From: Zygnema cylindricum
Taxonomy: Eukaryota; Streptophyta; Zygnematophyceae; Zygnematales; Zygnemataceae
Direction of reading: 5' to 3'
Assembly: GCA_037447655.1 (NCBI GenBank)
Contig: JBBHKE010001884.1
Coordinates: 279,701-343,700 of the forward strand
Length of the DNA: 64,000 nt
Made by a program: the position numbers and the translations under genes. Below the pieces are notes generated by a model that was not told the DNA's origin, did not search any database, and was given only the letters and a program-made list of their open reading frames with translations. The stretch's first letter is position 1, and every line of letters begins with the position of its first letter. Of the stretch, positions 46,849 to 58,009 are shown piece after piece.

Positions 46849-47395
46849 CATAGTTCAAAAGTAGGCGTTTTTATGGTAGGCCTTTGGTAGGCGCACAAAA
46901 CTTGGCACTAAACTCGCGTAGAGTAGGCATACTGTATGGGTGCTCGTTGTGGACACTCTTGTACGGACGTACGAATCTGACGTATGATCATAGTTCAACG
47001 CACGCCGACGGACGAAATTTTTTAGCGAACTAAAACACGCGGACGTTCAAAATTGCATACGTTACTATGACAGATAGTCCTATCGTAAGTTGTATTATGG
47101 GCTTTTCATGTGATCTTCTTAGATCACTACTTTGATCACAGACCGTCCGATCGTCTAAATCTAACGGTTTAAATAAGTTTTACCTCAAAACTCATAGAAA
47201 CTGTTTTTTTTGTCCGATTTTTTTTCAAAATTTAGACATGACGTTTAATTCTCTATCGATCGATGTGCAACTCAACCCTGTAACTATTTTTTTTCATTTT
47301 TCGACCAATACAATATGAGTCTTAAGGGCATATTGTATGTTTTGCATACAATAGGCATATTGTATGGGCCTACTTTCACCTACTTTTGAACTATG
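46849..47395. mobile_element. CATAG-TTCAAAAGTAGG element, copy 3 (547 bp)
   Basis: Ends CATAGTTCAAAAGTAGG and CCTACTTTTGAACTATG, flanked by the perfect 8-bp duplication GTCCAAAT (46841-46848, 47396-47403). Sequence right of it (to 47510) looks like the right half of an about 200-bp TA-class MITE, suggesting it landed in one. Confidence 0.92.
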
Positions 47396-47533
47396 GTCCA
47401 AATTAGAGTTGTAGAGTATAAAAACATTTAAAGTTATTAATTCTATTTTAGGTTCGAGGGTCAAAATTTGGTGGCACCGAATTAACGTTATTAACGCTAA
47501 TAAAAAGCACAACAATACGAGTGAAGTAAACAA

Positions 47534-47943
47534 ATAGTGTTGTGTATCGGGTAAAAATTTATCAAGATATGTTTTTTATTCAATATATCGAATATTGAAA
47601 GTTCAAATGGCTCAATATATCGCTCCGAGACCAGCAAAAATATAGCAACATATTTGGTGGGTGGTAAGTGTCCGTACGGAATGATTGTACAATGAATTCA
47701 ACTAACAAGCCCCCCCCCCTAAACCCCCCTAGCGGCTGGGGGTCTCGCCGGACGAGGGGAGAGCTTTTGATAAAACGTTGGAACACAACGTTGCTTCCAT
47801 AGATCACGATATAAACATATCGGCGTATCAAACAGATGTATCGCTAAATATCACAATATTTAACTTGTCAATACATCTTCAATTATCAGGTACCCGACAT
47901 TAGGTACATATGGAATATCAGTATGGCCCCATACACAACAGTA
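47534..47943. mobile_element. Degenerate TAGTGTTGTG element
   Basis: Left end TAGTGTTGTGTATCGGGTA, right end decayed to ATACACAACAGTA. The interior has 'caatatatcg' motifs like the 45149 element and a short poly-C run. No target duplication seen. Confidence 0.5.
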
Positions 47944-47949
47944 TGAAAA

Positions 47950-49330
47950 AAAACACAACAATACGGTTGTGAAATAAAAAAAATCATTCGGAAAACCACC
48001 CGGGTGCAAAGGAGAAAAAAAGCCAAAAAAAACAAACAAAAAAATCAAAAGAGGTACGAAAAAATACGCTCAGTTTGGGCAATTAAACTAAACAAGAAAA
48101 AGGTAAATAAAACAAGTATCAACCAACGCTAACTAAATCAAGTATCTACCAAAAAATGTACTTTAGTTTACTACCCACAAAGAGAACAAATCTACAATAG
48201 ATGACTACCCAACATCCCAACAATGTGAGGTCTAAAACCACAAAGGTCGTAATGTGTGTCTAATCGAATCCCAACGATGTTTATTTGGTTAAATATTATT
48301 TGATACAAACAACCTTGTATTTGTTAACTATAATCTTTCAAGACATTAATAAACTTGCACAAGTTTTTTCTCACTTCTCAATTTAAAACCATAGTCATGT
48401 CCTCGCCCAAAATTTTATCACAAAAGTTGTAAACCCAGCACGAAAGCATGTACCGTTTTTTTATTAAATTTCTTAAAACTTGTAATTTTGGATGAGTATG
48501 TTTTCATACCATCGATGTTTTTGTCCTTCTATTATTTTTTATAAACTTGTATCATATGATAATAATTCCATAACAAAAATAACAATACAATTCCAATCAA
48601 TTTTTTTTACTATGTCATAATATCCAAACTACACCATCTATAGCTAATAAGACTTTAACTACAATGACAATCCCTACAATCCTTGTAAACCTACGTAATT
48701 TTTACTATGATTTTGGGGTAATTTCACAAATTCGCGACATTTGGCATATTTTATGACAAAAAATATATATTGTGGATTTAGACGAAACGTCCATATCAAA
48801 TCGGCACACACACAAGGCAACAAAAATACATTTAAAGTTTTATTATATTTAACGCTTTTAAAACACTATGTTTTTACAACTTTTTCATGTAATTTAAAGA
48901 CAGGTAGAGAAATAAAAAGTAAAACAAAACAAAATAAATAAAAAAATTGACAGAATTTGGCGAACCCATTTTGTACGTAGAAAGCAAGTTGAATGTAGAA
49001 AGCGAAATGGCCAAAAAATGATAGATGGTGGCGATACCAAAGCTTATAGAAGCATGGTTTAACACAAATGTAGGTTTCAAATGATGTTAAATCGAATGTT
49101 GTTCACGCCTAATCGTAGTGATTTCGGTACCAACTTTTGAAGTTGAGTAGGTCCTCGTCACAAGATAGTGTAATCATGTTTAGTTTATGGGAAATGATAA
49201 GTTATGAGAGATGTGTTTAGAGGTTTACGCCTTATCGTAATTATGAGTCAGAGGTCTGTCGAACGTGCCAAAGGCAGACCATTGCATGTCGAAAGGTCGA
49301 AGAGCGCAAATTATAATTTTAAAACCTCCA
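47950..49330. other. AT-rich region without recognisable features
   Basis: Very AT-rich, with no coding frame of note, no clear terminal repeats and no tandem array. It could be decayed retrotransposon or rDNA-derived sequence, like the fragment that follows, but I cannot show it. Confidence 0.4.
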
Positions 49331-49339
49331 TTCCGCAAG

Positions 49340-49770
49340 AAGCAACAACTGCGTGATCGGTTCGGACAAGTCAATCGACTATTAAATTAAAATTTAGAAA
49401 TTAAGATCTTCACGGATCATGACACAATGTCATATCTTACTAACGCTATAAATGTTCAAGTGAAGAAATGTAACAAAACATGGGTAAACGATGAGGGTAA
49501 ATATGGCTCTCTTAAGGTAGTAAAATGCATCATCATGGACTTATGAATGGATTAACGAAATTTTCATTGTCTATATTCATTATCTAACAAAACCAAAGCC
49601 AAAGGAATGGGCTTGAAATAATAATTTGTTGTGTTTTTTTTTTTATTTTGAGGTTGTGAATTAACTAAAAAGGTGTAACATAAGTGGGAGGCTTCTCCAA
49701 ACGAGACCTTCACTTTTAGCTTAATTTTACTTAATTTATAGAACAGGGGCAAAGGTTTGCCACTTCTTAA
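49340..49770 (+). pseudogene. Decayed fragment of nuclear large-subunit (25S/28S) rRNA
   Basis: Landmarks of the LSU rRNA core appear in the right order: TTCGGACAAG, TTAAATTAAAA, GACACAATGT, AATGTTCAAGTGAAGAAAT, GGGTAAACGATGAGGGTAA, GGCTCTCTTAAGGTAGTAAA, ATGAATGGATTAACGA, ACAAAACCAAAGCCAAAGGA with ATGGGCTTG, and AGGTGTAACATAAGTGGGAG. Most differences from the conserved sequence that I recall are C to T or G to A, with small deletions. It is too diverged to be functional. It ends near a MITE at 49784. Confidence 0.8.
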
Positions 49771-49783
49771 AGCATTAAGACGA

Positions 49784-49979
49784 TACACCGCTCGTCGTTA
49801 TCAACGTTAAATGTTTATTAGTGTTAATTCAAAAATTGTACTAATTTATTGCAAGGAAACGTGGGAGATTATATCCTATATCCTTAATTAACTTTTTTAA
49901 CTCTATTTTGTGATTTTTGGCTTAAAAAAGTAGAGAAAGAATTGGTGTTATTAACACTTATAACGATGAGTGGTCTAGT
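49784..49979. mobile_element. About 195-bp TA-class MITE
   Basis: Ends TACACCGCTCGTCGTTAT and ATAACGATGAGTGGTCTA are inverted. The core GGAAACGTGGGAGATTATAT is related to those at 45050 and 63590. Adjacent to the rRNA fragment. Confidence 0.7.
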
Positions 49980-50518
49980 AGATTAAACTGGAAAACATTG
50001 TAAGGTGGAGATTGGTTGGGACGTCATCCGCCAAAAGGTAACATAAGTTTTCTAAGATGAGATTTTTTTTTTTTTTTGTGGAACAAAATGGTTAAAGCTC
50101 ATTTGGTTTTTGTTTTCAATACGAACACGAATTGTGAAAGCATGTGGTATCGATCCTTTAGTTTTTGGGAATTTAAAGTTGATGTGTCAAAAAAAAATCT
50201 ACTGTAATATGTGGCTTGTGGCGTGAATGGCGGGAGAAATATCTACAGTGTGGGAGTACGGCGGAGCGTCACGGTAATAACGAAAACCAATGTTGGAGCA
50301 TATGCGATGGCGGTTGTTAATTATGAATTGTTTGAGCGTCATCTGTTTCAACGGGCGCCCAAACTTTGGAACGTAAAATTACGGACTGTCACATCGGTGT
50401 ATCGGCACGTTAACAGATTACCCTCACCCAAATTCTAAGGCGTCGGCTCATTCAGATCATCGTCACACGTATTGACAACCGGCCATAACACATCCAGAGC
50501 CGGATCCGCAATATAGTA
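49980..50518. other. Unassigned intergenic sequence
   Basis: No element ends or coding similarity recognised. A 75-codon open frame at 50211-50438 is GC-richer than its surroundings but has no motif I know. Confidence 0.35.
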
Positions 50519-51027
50519 CAATAGACCGCGAATCGTAATTAGAGTAAATTACACTGATTCGGTCGCTCAAAATTCTGACTCTATCACATGAAATGGAGTA
50601 AATGATTATATTTTTTTCATTATTATATTTAGGGTAAAGTTTAATTAGCGTTTTCAATTGTAATATAGGTGTGTTTTAAATAGTGTGGAGTACGGACGAC
50701 CTCTGACCGTGCAAAATTGTACTTTATTAAGTAAAAAAATACAAATAATGATTTAATACAGGCCGTTATCATGTAACTGCGTTTTAACAAACCACGTAAT
50801 GCAAACGTCATAGTAACGATAAACTGTACGTTTTGCCAAATTTTGTACAAATACCTTATTTACAGCAGAGGATATTAGAGTGCCAAATTAGAGTACTTAA
50901 ATAAATTAGAGTAAACTCCATAGTTGAAACAACTCTATCACATATATTTGCGTTAATTACTCTAATTTTTTTTTTAAGTTTTTGTACTCTAATTTTTTCA
51001 TTACTCTAATTACGATTCGCGGTGTAC
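50519..51027. mobile_element. About 510-bp TA-class element (ACCGCGAATCGTAATTAGAG ends)
   Basis: Left end ACAATAGACCGCGAATCGTA (first bases decayed), right end TACGATTCGCGGTGTA. Only 'CAG' separates its right TA from the left TA of the next element at 51029. Non-coding. Confidence 0.75.
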
Positions 51028-51418
51028 AGTACACCGCCAATCGCTATTAGAGTAAATAACGGTAATTCGGTGCCCCCCCTTTTGTTTTCCGAAAAACAAT
51101 CAATATTTATATTTTTTCCTTTACTCATTTTAGGGTTTTTGTTTTTTAATTAGTATAATAGCAAGAGTACACCACGATGTTTATAGTGTGGTATACAAAC
51201 AAGGTATGTCCGTACCAAAATGTACTTTCTAAATAAAAATGTACAAAAGTCATTTAATGTAATTGCGCACGCATGTGAATGTGCACTGGGAAAAAGAGAC
51301 GCAAACTCAAATACTAAAATTTTGGCGTACGAATTGTCAGATTTTGTACAAATACATATATTGATGTAGACATCAATAAGACTTACATTTACTATTCCAA
51401 AAAACCCAAATTAGAGTT

Positions 51419-52261
51419 AGGGTCAAGTTCCATCAGTCGCTTTTGTAATCGTACGACCAACTCTAAAGGCCGGGTTAATTGATCGATGTTCCATCACGAA
51501 AAGTCTGTAAACCGCGTGTTATACATTGAGTGGCACCACGTCGATTTTGACCGGATATTTAAAATCCTTTATAAACCTTCACACCGATAAATGTCACTTT
51601 CAAATATTCACTTGCGTACCATGTACTTGCGTTACCAAGTCATCATACGACATAACTTTTCTACTTTTTGCAAACGCCAATCTTTTACGCCAGCTCATTT
51701 TTAGGGTTCCTGTTTTCGAACATGATGAAAATCCTTTGCCCGAAATAGTGTGACGAAGGACCGTTTCGAGATTGAGTTGCATTTTGAAAAGTGCATACCA
51801 TATGCAAATTTTGGCAATTTTCGTTAGTGAAATTCTGTGGTCTCCATTGACCCACAGAATGAGCAGCCTATGTAAAGCCTCTAGGATAATATTTGCCCCT
51901 TCTACTTTCCCGCTGAATAAGCGCCGCCCAGGCACACAAATATTCTGACCCCAATCCACCCCCTACACACCTGCCAATCCACCTCCTACACACCTGCCAT
52001 CCCACCTGCCAATCCACCTCCTACACACCTGCCAATCCACCTCCTACAGTTACTGTTGGCAGATACAGAGAAAAATTAAGTGAATGCCTCGCGGATGGAT
52101 ATTCGACGGTCAGTGTTACCCCTAAGACCTTTGGAGAGTATTGGCAAGATTCTTTGTAATGTTGTTTCGCGTATAGAAACAAAATAAGCGGTACGGTTTG
52201 GTACGGATTGTCGCAAATTTTTGTAAACTACCCCATTTATCGACTGATGGAACTTGACCCT
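51419..52261 (+). mobile_element. GTTCCATCAG-TIR element, copy 2 (843 bp), nested
   Basis: Ends AGGGTCAAGTTCCATCAGTC and the inverse GACTGATGGAACTTGACCCT. It is inserted in the 556-bp-class element at 51029. Its middle holds a four-unit minisatellite in place of the hairpins of copies 1 and 3. Confidence 0.88.
51954..52050. repeat. Minisatellite, unit about 23 bp (CTGCCAATCCACCTCCTACA)
   Basis: Four full units plus one short unit (CTGCCATCCCAC). It lies in the variable centre of the nested element 51419-52261. Confidence 0.9.
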
Positions 52262-52282
52262 TTGTGATTAATTAGTATATAT

Positions 52283-52742
52283 CATAGTTCAAAAGTAGGC
52301 GTTTCTATTGTAGGCCTTTTGTAGGCGCCTTTATCGGAAGTTGTGTTATGGGCTTTTCATGTGATCTTCTTAAATCGCTACTTTGATCAACGACCGTCCG
52401 ATCGTCCAAATCTGACGATAGTCTTATCGTAAGTTGTGTTATGGGCATTTCATGTGATCTTCTTAGATCGCTACTTTGATCAGCGACCGTCCGATCGTCT
52501 AAACCTGACGGTTTAAATAAAAAATATCTCAAAACTCACAGAAAAATAATTTTTTGTCCGAATGTTTTTAAAAATTTAGACATGACGTTTAATTCTCTAT
52601 CGATCGATGTGCAACTCAACCCTGTTACTATTTTTTTTCATTTTGCGGGCCAATACAATATGGGTCTTTAGGGTATATTTGTATTTTTTTGCGTACAATA
52701 GGCATATTGTACGGGTGTACTTTCACCGACTTTTGAACTATG
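52283..52742. mobile_element. CATAG-TTCAAAAGTAGG element, copy 4 (460 bp)
   Basis: Ends CATAGTTCAAAAGTAGG and CGACTTTTGAACTATG. The flanking 8-mers differ (GTATATAT and GGTTACGC), so one side was lost after insertion. That fits the missing right third of the element to its left. Confidence 0.85.
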
Positions 52743-53018
52743 GGTTACGCCATCGTAAATGTTAATTGTACGGCAAAAGACGCCAATGGTAGGGTACAAC
52801 TGTACAAGACGCCAATGGTGTGGCACAAGTCGACAGAAAATTCTCCACCATGAGTTCGTTACCAAATCCGAGAACACCGGGACACAATAAGAACAAATGA
52901 CCGACATATGACACTCTAATTATATTTTGTTTTTTGTGACAAAGCTGGAGTATTGTACTGTACTGTACCTTCCAGCGTGATCGAAACAGCTACGTCGCCC
53001 AAAAATAGTTTGACGCTG

Positions 53019-53045
53019 CCACGTGTCTCAGCTATAAAAGCGGAT
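53019..53045 (+). promoter_or_regulatory. Orphan promoter-like motif pair (CACGTG and TATAAAAG)
   Basis: A G-box-like CACGTG is followed about 15 bp later by CTATAAAAG, a good plant TATA box. No gene is recognised downstream; it may be a decayed transposon promoter. Confidence 0.3.
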
Positions 53046-53187
53046 CTTAAACTTGTGCTCGACTCCGCCGCGGAGCACTAAAGACGAGACCGAGAATTTT
53101 GTCGGGTACTCAAAGTACGGACAGCACGCTTAACTTTTAGCACCTCGACCAGTTTTGGATTTTTACGGTTTTATCGGCTGTGTGCTA

Positions 53188-53400
53188 CACCGTGAATCGT
53201 TATTAGTGTTAATGTTTTTTCCGCCACTTAAAACATATTTTCTCTGTACACAGCTGTCTGATTGCTGATCCGACGGTTGGGATTGAAAGTTAACATTCTC
53301 CGGTTTCGATTGGCATCCTCAAATTAAAAATCGGACAAGTGTGCACGGAGAAAATATGTTTTTAAGTGGTTGAACAAACCCTAATAGGGATACACCGTGT
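53188..53400. mobile_element. About 215-bp TA-CACCGTGAATCG MITE, copy 2
   Basis: Left end CTACACCGTGAATCGTTATT and left inner block CGCCACTTAAAACATATTTT match the 43261 copy. The right end is altered (CTAATAGGGATACACCGTG). Confidence 0.8.
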
Positions 53401-53639
53401 ACTGTACAGTATCGTTGTGACAACTTAACGTTGAATCGTTGAAATTGTTTTTAACCTTTAAATACTTGTCCAAAAATCAAATAACGGGTGTAAAATCAAT
53501 TGGATATACATTCTCTGCCGTTGTCCAATTTGAGATTGAGCATGGATGTTACAAAAAGTTTTCCGCTCCAAGCTTTAAATGCTTTGAGAAAGTGGAAACA
53601 TTTCGCATATTTTTTACGAAGTAAACTTTAGTAAGTTCA

Positions 53640-55180
53640 GGCCAGTTATTGGTGATGGTTAAATGCCTTTCCCACTAGTTCAACCCACACTAACAAGTTC
53701 TCTTTAATCTATATTAAGTAATTTTAGCACCTTACCAACTCTAATTTTGTTATCTTTTGTGAAATGTAATCGACGGATCTTCCCCATAGCGCCACGAATT
53801 TGCCATTTCTAATAAGGTCGACAACTTTAATGTTTTATCTATCACAATCGTATCTAGTTTGTTAGAACTTACATGACCCAACCTTTTATGCATTACGTCG
53901 TGAGCAGATAGGACAACGTAATATAAGCCACCATTTTGTGTTTCATTACCAACCATAATCAACCTGAATATATTGTTTTCTTCTCTAACCCCGACAATTG
54001 ATATATTATGGTATTTTTTTACTTGTTTTATATTTTTTGTTGTTTCCTCAAATCCGATTTTTGACCAAAAAGCTTAAACACATGCTTTTGGTAAACTCTT
54101 ACACATTGTTATACAATATACATCGAACCCCGCTAAATTACATGAATTATTCTCAAACATATATTCAGGCTTTTTAATCGTGCCATTCCAGCATTCAAAC
54201 GTATCCACTTACACAAAGTTTGACATCAAGGCATAAATATCCCATCATCGTGGTTTCTCATGGTATCTCCAACGATCATCTCATCCTTTAGTCGGATGTA
54301 TCCGTCGACATTCTTCTAGCCCCTTTTGCGTGGTCGTCCCCTTACATTCAAGTGTCATTATTACCGCACAATCTCATCCGCGTTAAAAAAAAAAAGATCA
54401 ATTGTCGTTGTTTTTCAAATGTTGAACAAAAACTTTATTTGTTAATACACCAAATTGTGTGACTGTTTCACATTCACGTTACTTTTCAGTGCCACAATAA
54501 TTACCTCCAAAATTCAATCAAACACTTGGAAAATATTAAAATTCTAAAGCTCCCCGCGCACAACAAGCACTCAACCTTACAATTAGAAACCGCGTTTCAA
54601 TAATTATCCCGGGTGACAAATTAATTGAACTTAAGGGTTGATAGGGCATTTGTTATCACATCGACAATCATACGTGAATTCCGTAGATAGTATAATTTAA
54701 ATACTTTTTTTCTAAACTTTTTATTTGATAAATCATATTGATTTCCAAACATTCACTTTTGAAGTGTTGCTTCACATTATGTGCCACAATTATGGTTGTT
54801 TGATCATCACAAAAAAAGACTCGGGCATCAACTTCCATTATTTAAATTATTGTTAGGATGACTTAACTATTTGATTTCTTTGACACTTGAAAGGACTGAC
54901 ATACCCTCAAATATTTCGCCTTGTGTATTTTATTGCTCCAACACCCTCTCCTTCCAACAATTCACATTTACCTCGAGACAAATTCTCGAGGAGGTATATC
55001 ATCGTAACTTGAGTCGCTCCAAGTGTTAATACTAATCTCTGTTCAAGGTAGATGCAGTCAAACTTATCGTGTTCAATCAATTATTTCATCACTATTAAAA
55101 GTTATCTTGTTCCAACTAAGTATATCATCACTATGTTGGGTACTTCCCAAACCCTTCCCATGGGAATGTGAACACTCTAG
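53640..55180 (-). mobile_element. Decayed Ty1/copia retrotransposon fragment
   Basis: On the minus strand at 53962-53750 a frame reads GLYYVVLSAHDVMHKRLGHV followed by SSNKLDTIV. This is the gag-pre-integrase signature (HKRLGH.S) of Ty1/copia polyproteins. The rest up to about 55180 is AT-rich and broken, with only hints of coding on the same strand. No LTRs or intact integrase/RT were found. The outer limits are guesses. Confidence 0.6.
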
Positions 55181-55198
55181 GAATCAATGTGTAATTAG

Positions 55199-56064
55199 TA
55201 GTATTGTGTATCGGTAAGGATTTGCCGATAACCGACATGGGCCTTTTTTCGAGAACCCGATAATCGATATATTGGTACGATATATCGCTATCGGTCTTAT
55301 CGCCGGTAAGTAGCCGATAATATCGGCTACTTATCGGCAATAATGCCGATAACTATAACTATCGGCGATAAATGTACGAGCCGTACAGATAACTGTACGG
55401 CACGTACATTCGACTGTACGTCTTATTCCCCCGACGCGCCCTACTCACAACCCCTGAGGTACCTACCAATTAGATCATTTGTACAAGCCGAAAGTACAGT
55501 AGCCGGCATAAGATGTGTACGACTTTAGTATGGCCCTTTCACATCCGACGTCGTGGCTTTGTTCCTTTTTTTTTTGGGATCCACTGGAAACCTGCCACGT
55601 GTCAATCCGTCGGCTTTTTTGGCAAAAGCCGCCAAAAATGCCATTCGGAGATGCCGGCGCTCACGCTGACCGTCCACTTGTATTTTCTCATTGAAAGTCG
55701 TCCGTCCGATTCCGGCGGCGCGCATAATGTTATTTTGCATCCGTTGTACTTTGTGTCCGCTGTCTTTTTACCGTTCCATGATAATCAGTTTATTGGTACA
55801 ATTCCGTACGTTCCCGTAAAATTTATGTTCAGTTAACCGCCCAAAAAGTACTACAAAGTGCAACGTATTTTTTCGTCAAATTCCGTACATTTCCCGTAAA
55901 AAACCGTACATTTCTCGTAAATTTACCGTTCAGTTTACCGGACAGAAAGCACTCCGGACAGAAAGTACAGAAAGTACAAGTATATCGGGACCGCTGACCG
56001 TTCGATAACCGATAACTATCGGTACCGGTGTTATCGCGATGATTTTTTACCGATACACACACTA
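55199..56064. mobile_element. TAGTRTTGTGTATCGG hAT-like element, copy 2 (866 bp)
   Basis: Ends TAGTATTGTGTATCGGTA and TACCGATACACACACTA. Perfect 8-bp target duplication GTAATTAG at 55191-55198 and 56065-56072. Nearly the same sequence as 45654-46530, including 'TGTACGAGCCGTACAG' and 'CCACTGGAAACCTGCCACGT'. Non-coding. Confidence 0.93.
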
Positions 56065-56084
56065 GTAATTAGGAAAACTACTAC

Positions 56085-57175
56085 GTGAATCGCTGTTAGT
56101 GTTGATAACACTAATTCGGCGCCCCTATTAAATCTGTTTAACGGATGACAACAAAGCGGATCCAAGGGTACAGTAGGCGAAAGCTCTACCAAACCAAAGT
56201 CCTAAAAAACATTTATTATTCTGACGGCCGGGATTTGTACACGTCATTAAATAAATAGGTTGAATATCGCACCAGGTGTCCTTGAAATCTGACATCATTT
56301 GTCGTATAGTGTATGCGGGATTACTGTAAGGGAATTTCTGTCGAAGGTTAGGATTTTTTTTTATTTTTCAATGTATTTTTTTGATTTATTGGGACGCTAA
56401 ACGCTAAGCGACAAGCCAGAAAAGCTAAGCTATTTTGTTACGCTTCCTAAAGTTAGTGTGTACGGACAGCTTAATACATTTGTATTTTTGTAATAACAAA
56501 TTTTGTTCGGATGCTATTTTGTTTTGTCGCTTTGTTTCAGGCCGAAAATGCCAGTTTGTTTTTTGATCCCGGTTAAACCGGAAGTTTTTTCGTACGGTGT
56601 TAACTATACGGACAGGAAATAGAATTGGATTATTGGATTGAAAAATGTAGTCCAGCCTTAACCAATGAAAACTCTTCTTTATTTTTATAACTTTACATAT
56701 ACAGACGAAGGGAATGTGCTAAATAAACGGGATATTTTGTTTTGTCATGGATACTTGCGGAATACGACAAATAATTTGCGCACAGCAGTTTCTGGTTTGT
56801 TTTCCTACACGTGTACATAGTTCGACGGATCTGCAATTCTGCACTGAACTTTTGGCACGTGCGAGAGTGAAGTTTGTCAATTGTCACGCGTTCGTTAAAA
56901 TGCTTTTTAGGAGGAGAAAAATATTTTTGCATCTCCTTCCAAAGGAAAAATAGACAGAATTTGACAGCCACGTGGCAATCTACGAACCTAAAGCTACAAC
57001 GTGTGTCATTTATATCTCCACGTGGCAGCCAGTTTGTTGTTTCCTGTTTTTTCACAGGCAACAAACATTTCGAACGCGCGAGTATTTTGACTCGCAAGGA
57101 TTTCAACTGCAAATTGTGTGTTACACGTGGCGCTGTGGTAGAAGATGAATCTGACTGTTTTCGTAGAACGGTGGA
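56085..57175. other. Unassigned intergenic sequence with a decayed TA-class end
   Basis: A degenerate CTACGTGAATCGCTGTTAG at 56089 marks the left end of an old TA-class element without partner. The 164- and 107-codon open frames at 56693-57197 overlap on opposite strands and have no motifs. Confidence 0.35.
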
Positions 57176-57731
57176 GTACACCGTCAATCGCTATTAGTGT
57201 AGAGGATTAAATAGCATAAAAAAAAAATAGTGTTATTAACACTAATCGGGAATTATTTTTTTTTGAAAAAAATATATATACTAATTAATCCCTAACTGTA
57301 ATTTGGGTTGTCCTGAATAATAAATACCCGCCCTTTCGATGTCTACAGTAATCTGTGTAGCCAAACAAAATCTGACAATTTTTACGCCGTCGCGCTGTTC
57401 ACACGGTCGACGGACGAACATATGAGAACGTGATTTTTGTCGACGAGTTTGCATCTCTTTCTTCCAGTGCACATTCACATGTGTGCGCAATAATGTTAAG
57501 TGTCTTTTTATGCCTTTGTAATTCAAAAAGTACCATTTCGTACGAAAATATCCTGTCCGTACTCCACACTATTTCCATCGCAGTGTACTTCCCTTATTAA
57601 CGCTAATTGAAAAAAAAACCTAATTAGAATAATGGAAAAAATATAATTATGGAGTGTATTTCGGGTTTTTTTTTTTTGAAAAAAGGGCACCGAATTGGCG
57701 TTATATACTCTAATAGCGATTGATGGTGTAC
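57176..57731 (-). mobile_element. 556-bp TA-CACCGTCAATCG element, copy 2, inverted
   Basis: GTACACCGTCAATCGCTATTAG-type end at the left, CTAATAGCGATTGATGGTGTAC at the right. It aligns end to end with 33825-34380 in reverse orientation and is the same length. The internal open frame (57526-57281, minus) is the counterpart of 34066-34275. Confidence 0.92.
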
Positions 57732-57790
57732 TGTACAAAAGTACAGTATTTTCTGTACGGCTATCCGTTGAAAACATTTCCACCGAGGTA

Positions 57791-58007
57791 CACCGTGTAT
57801 CGCTATTAGCGTTAATGTTTTGTTCGCCACTTAAAACATATTTTCTCCGTACACACATGTCGGATTTCTAATTTGAGACCGGCAATCGGAAGCTGAGTGT
57901 TTATCTTTCAATCTCAACCGTCAGATCCACAATCCGACAAGTGTGTACGGAGAAAAATTGTTTTAAGAGACGAAAAAAACATTAACCCCTAATAGCGATA
58001 CACGGTG
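57791..58007. mobile_element. 217-bp TA-CACCGTG MITE, copy 3
   Basis: TA|CACCGTGTATCGCTATTAG and the inverse CTAATAGCGATACACGGTG|TA. Inner blocks match the copy at 43261, and both are 217 bp. Confidence 0.9.
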
Positions 58008-58009
58008 TA

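Larger units (their letters stand above)
51029..52282 (+). mobile_element. TA-CACCGCCAATCG 556-bp-class element, copy 3, interrupted and truncated
   Basis: 51029-51418 and 52262-52282 align with the left two thirds of the copy at 33825 (shared blocks such as CGCACGCATGTGAATGTGCA and GTACGAATTGTCAGATTTT; the join resumes at GATTAATTAGTATAT). Between them sits a GTTCCATCAG element (51419-52261). The right third is missing where the CATAG element at 52283 starts. Confidence 0.85.

Noticed and set aside
51954-52050. Regular spaced repeats considered as a CRISPR array
   Set aside because: Units are directly adjacent without unique spacers, in a eukaryotic transposon: a minisatellite.
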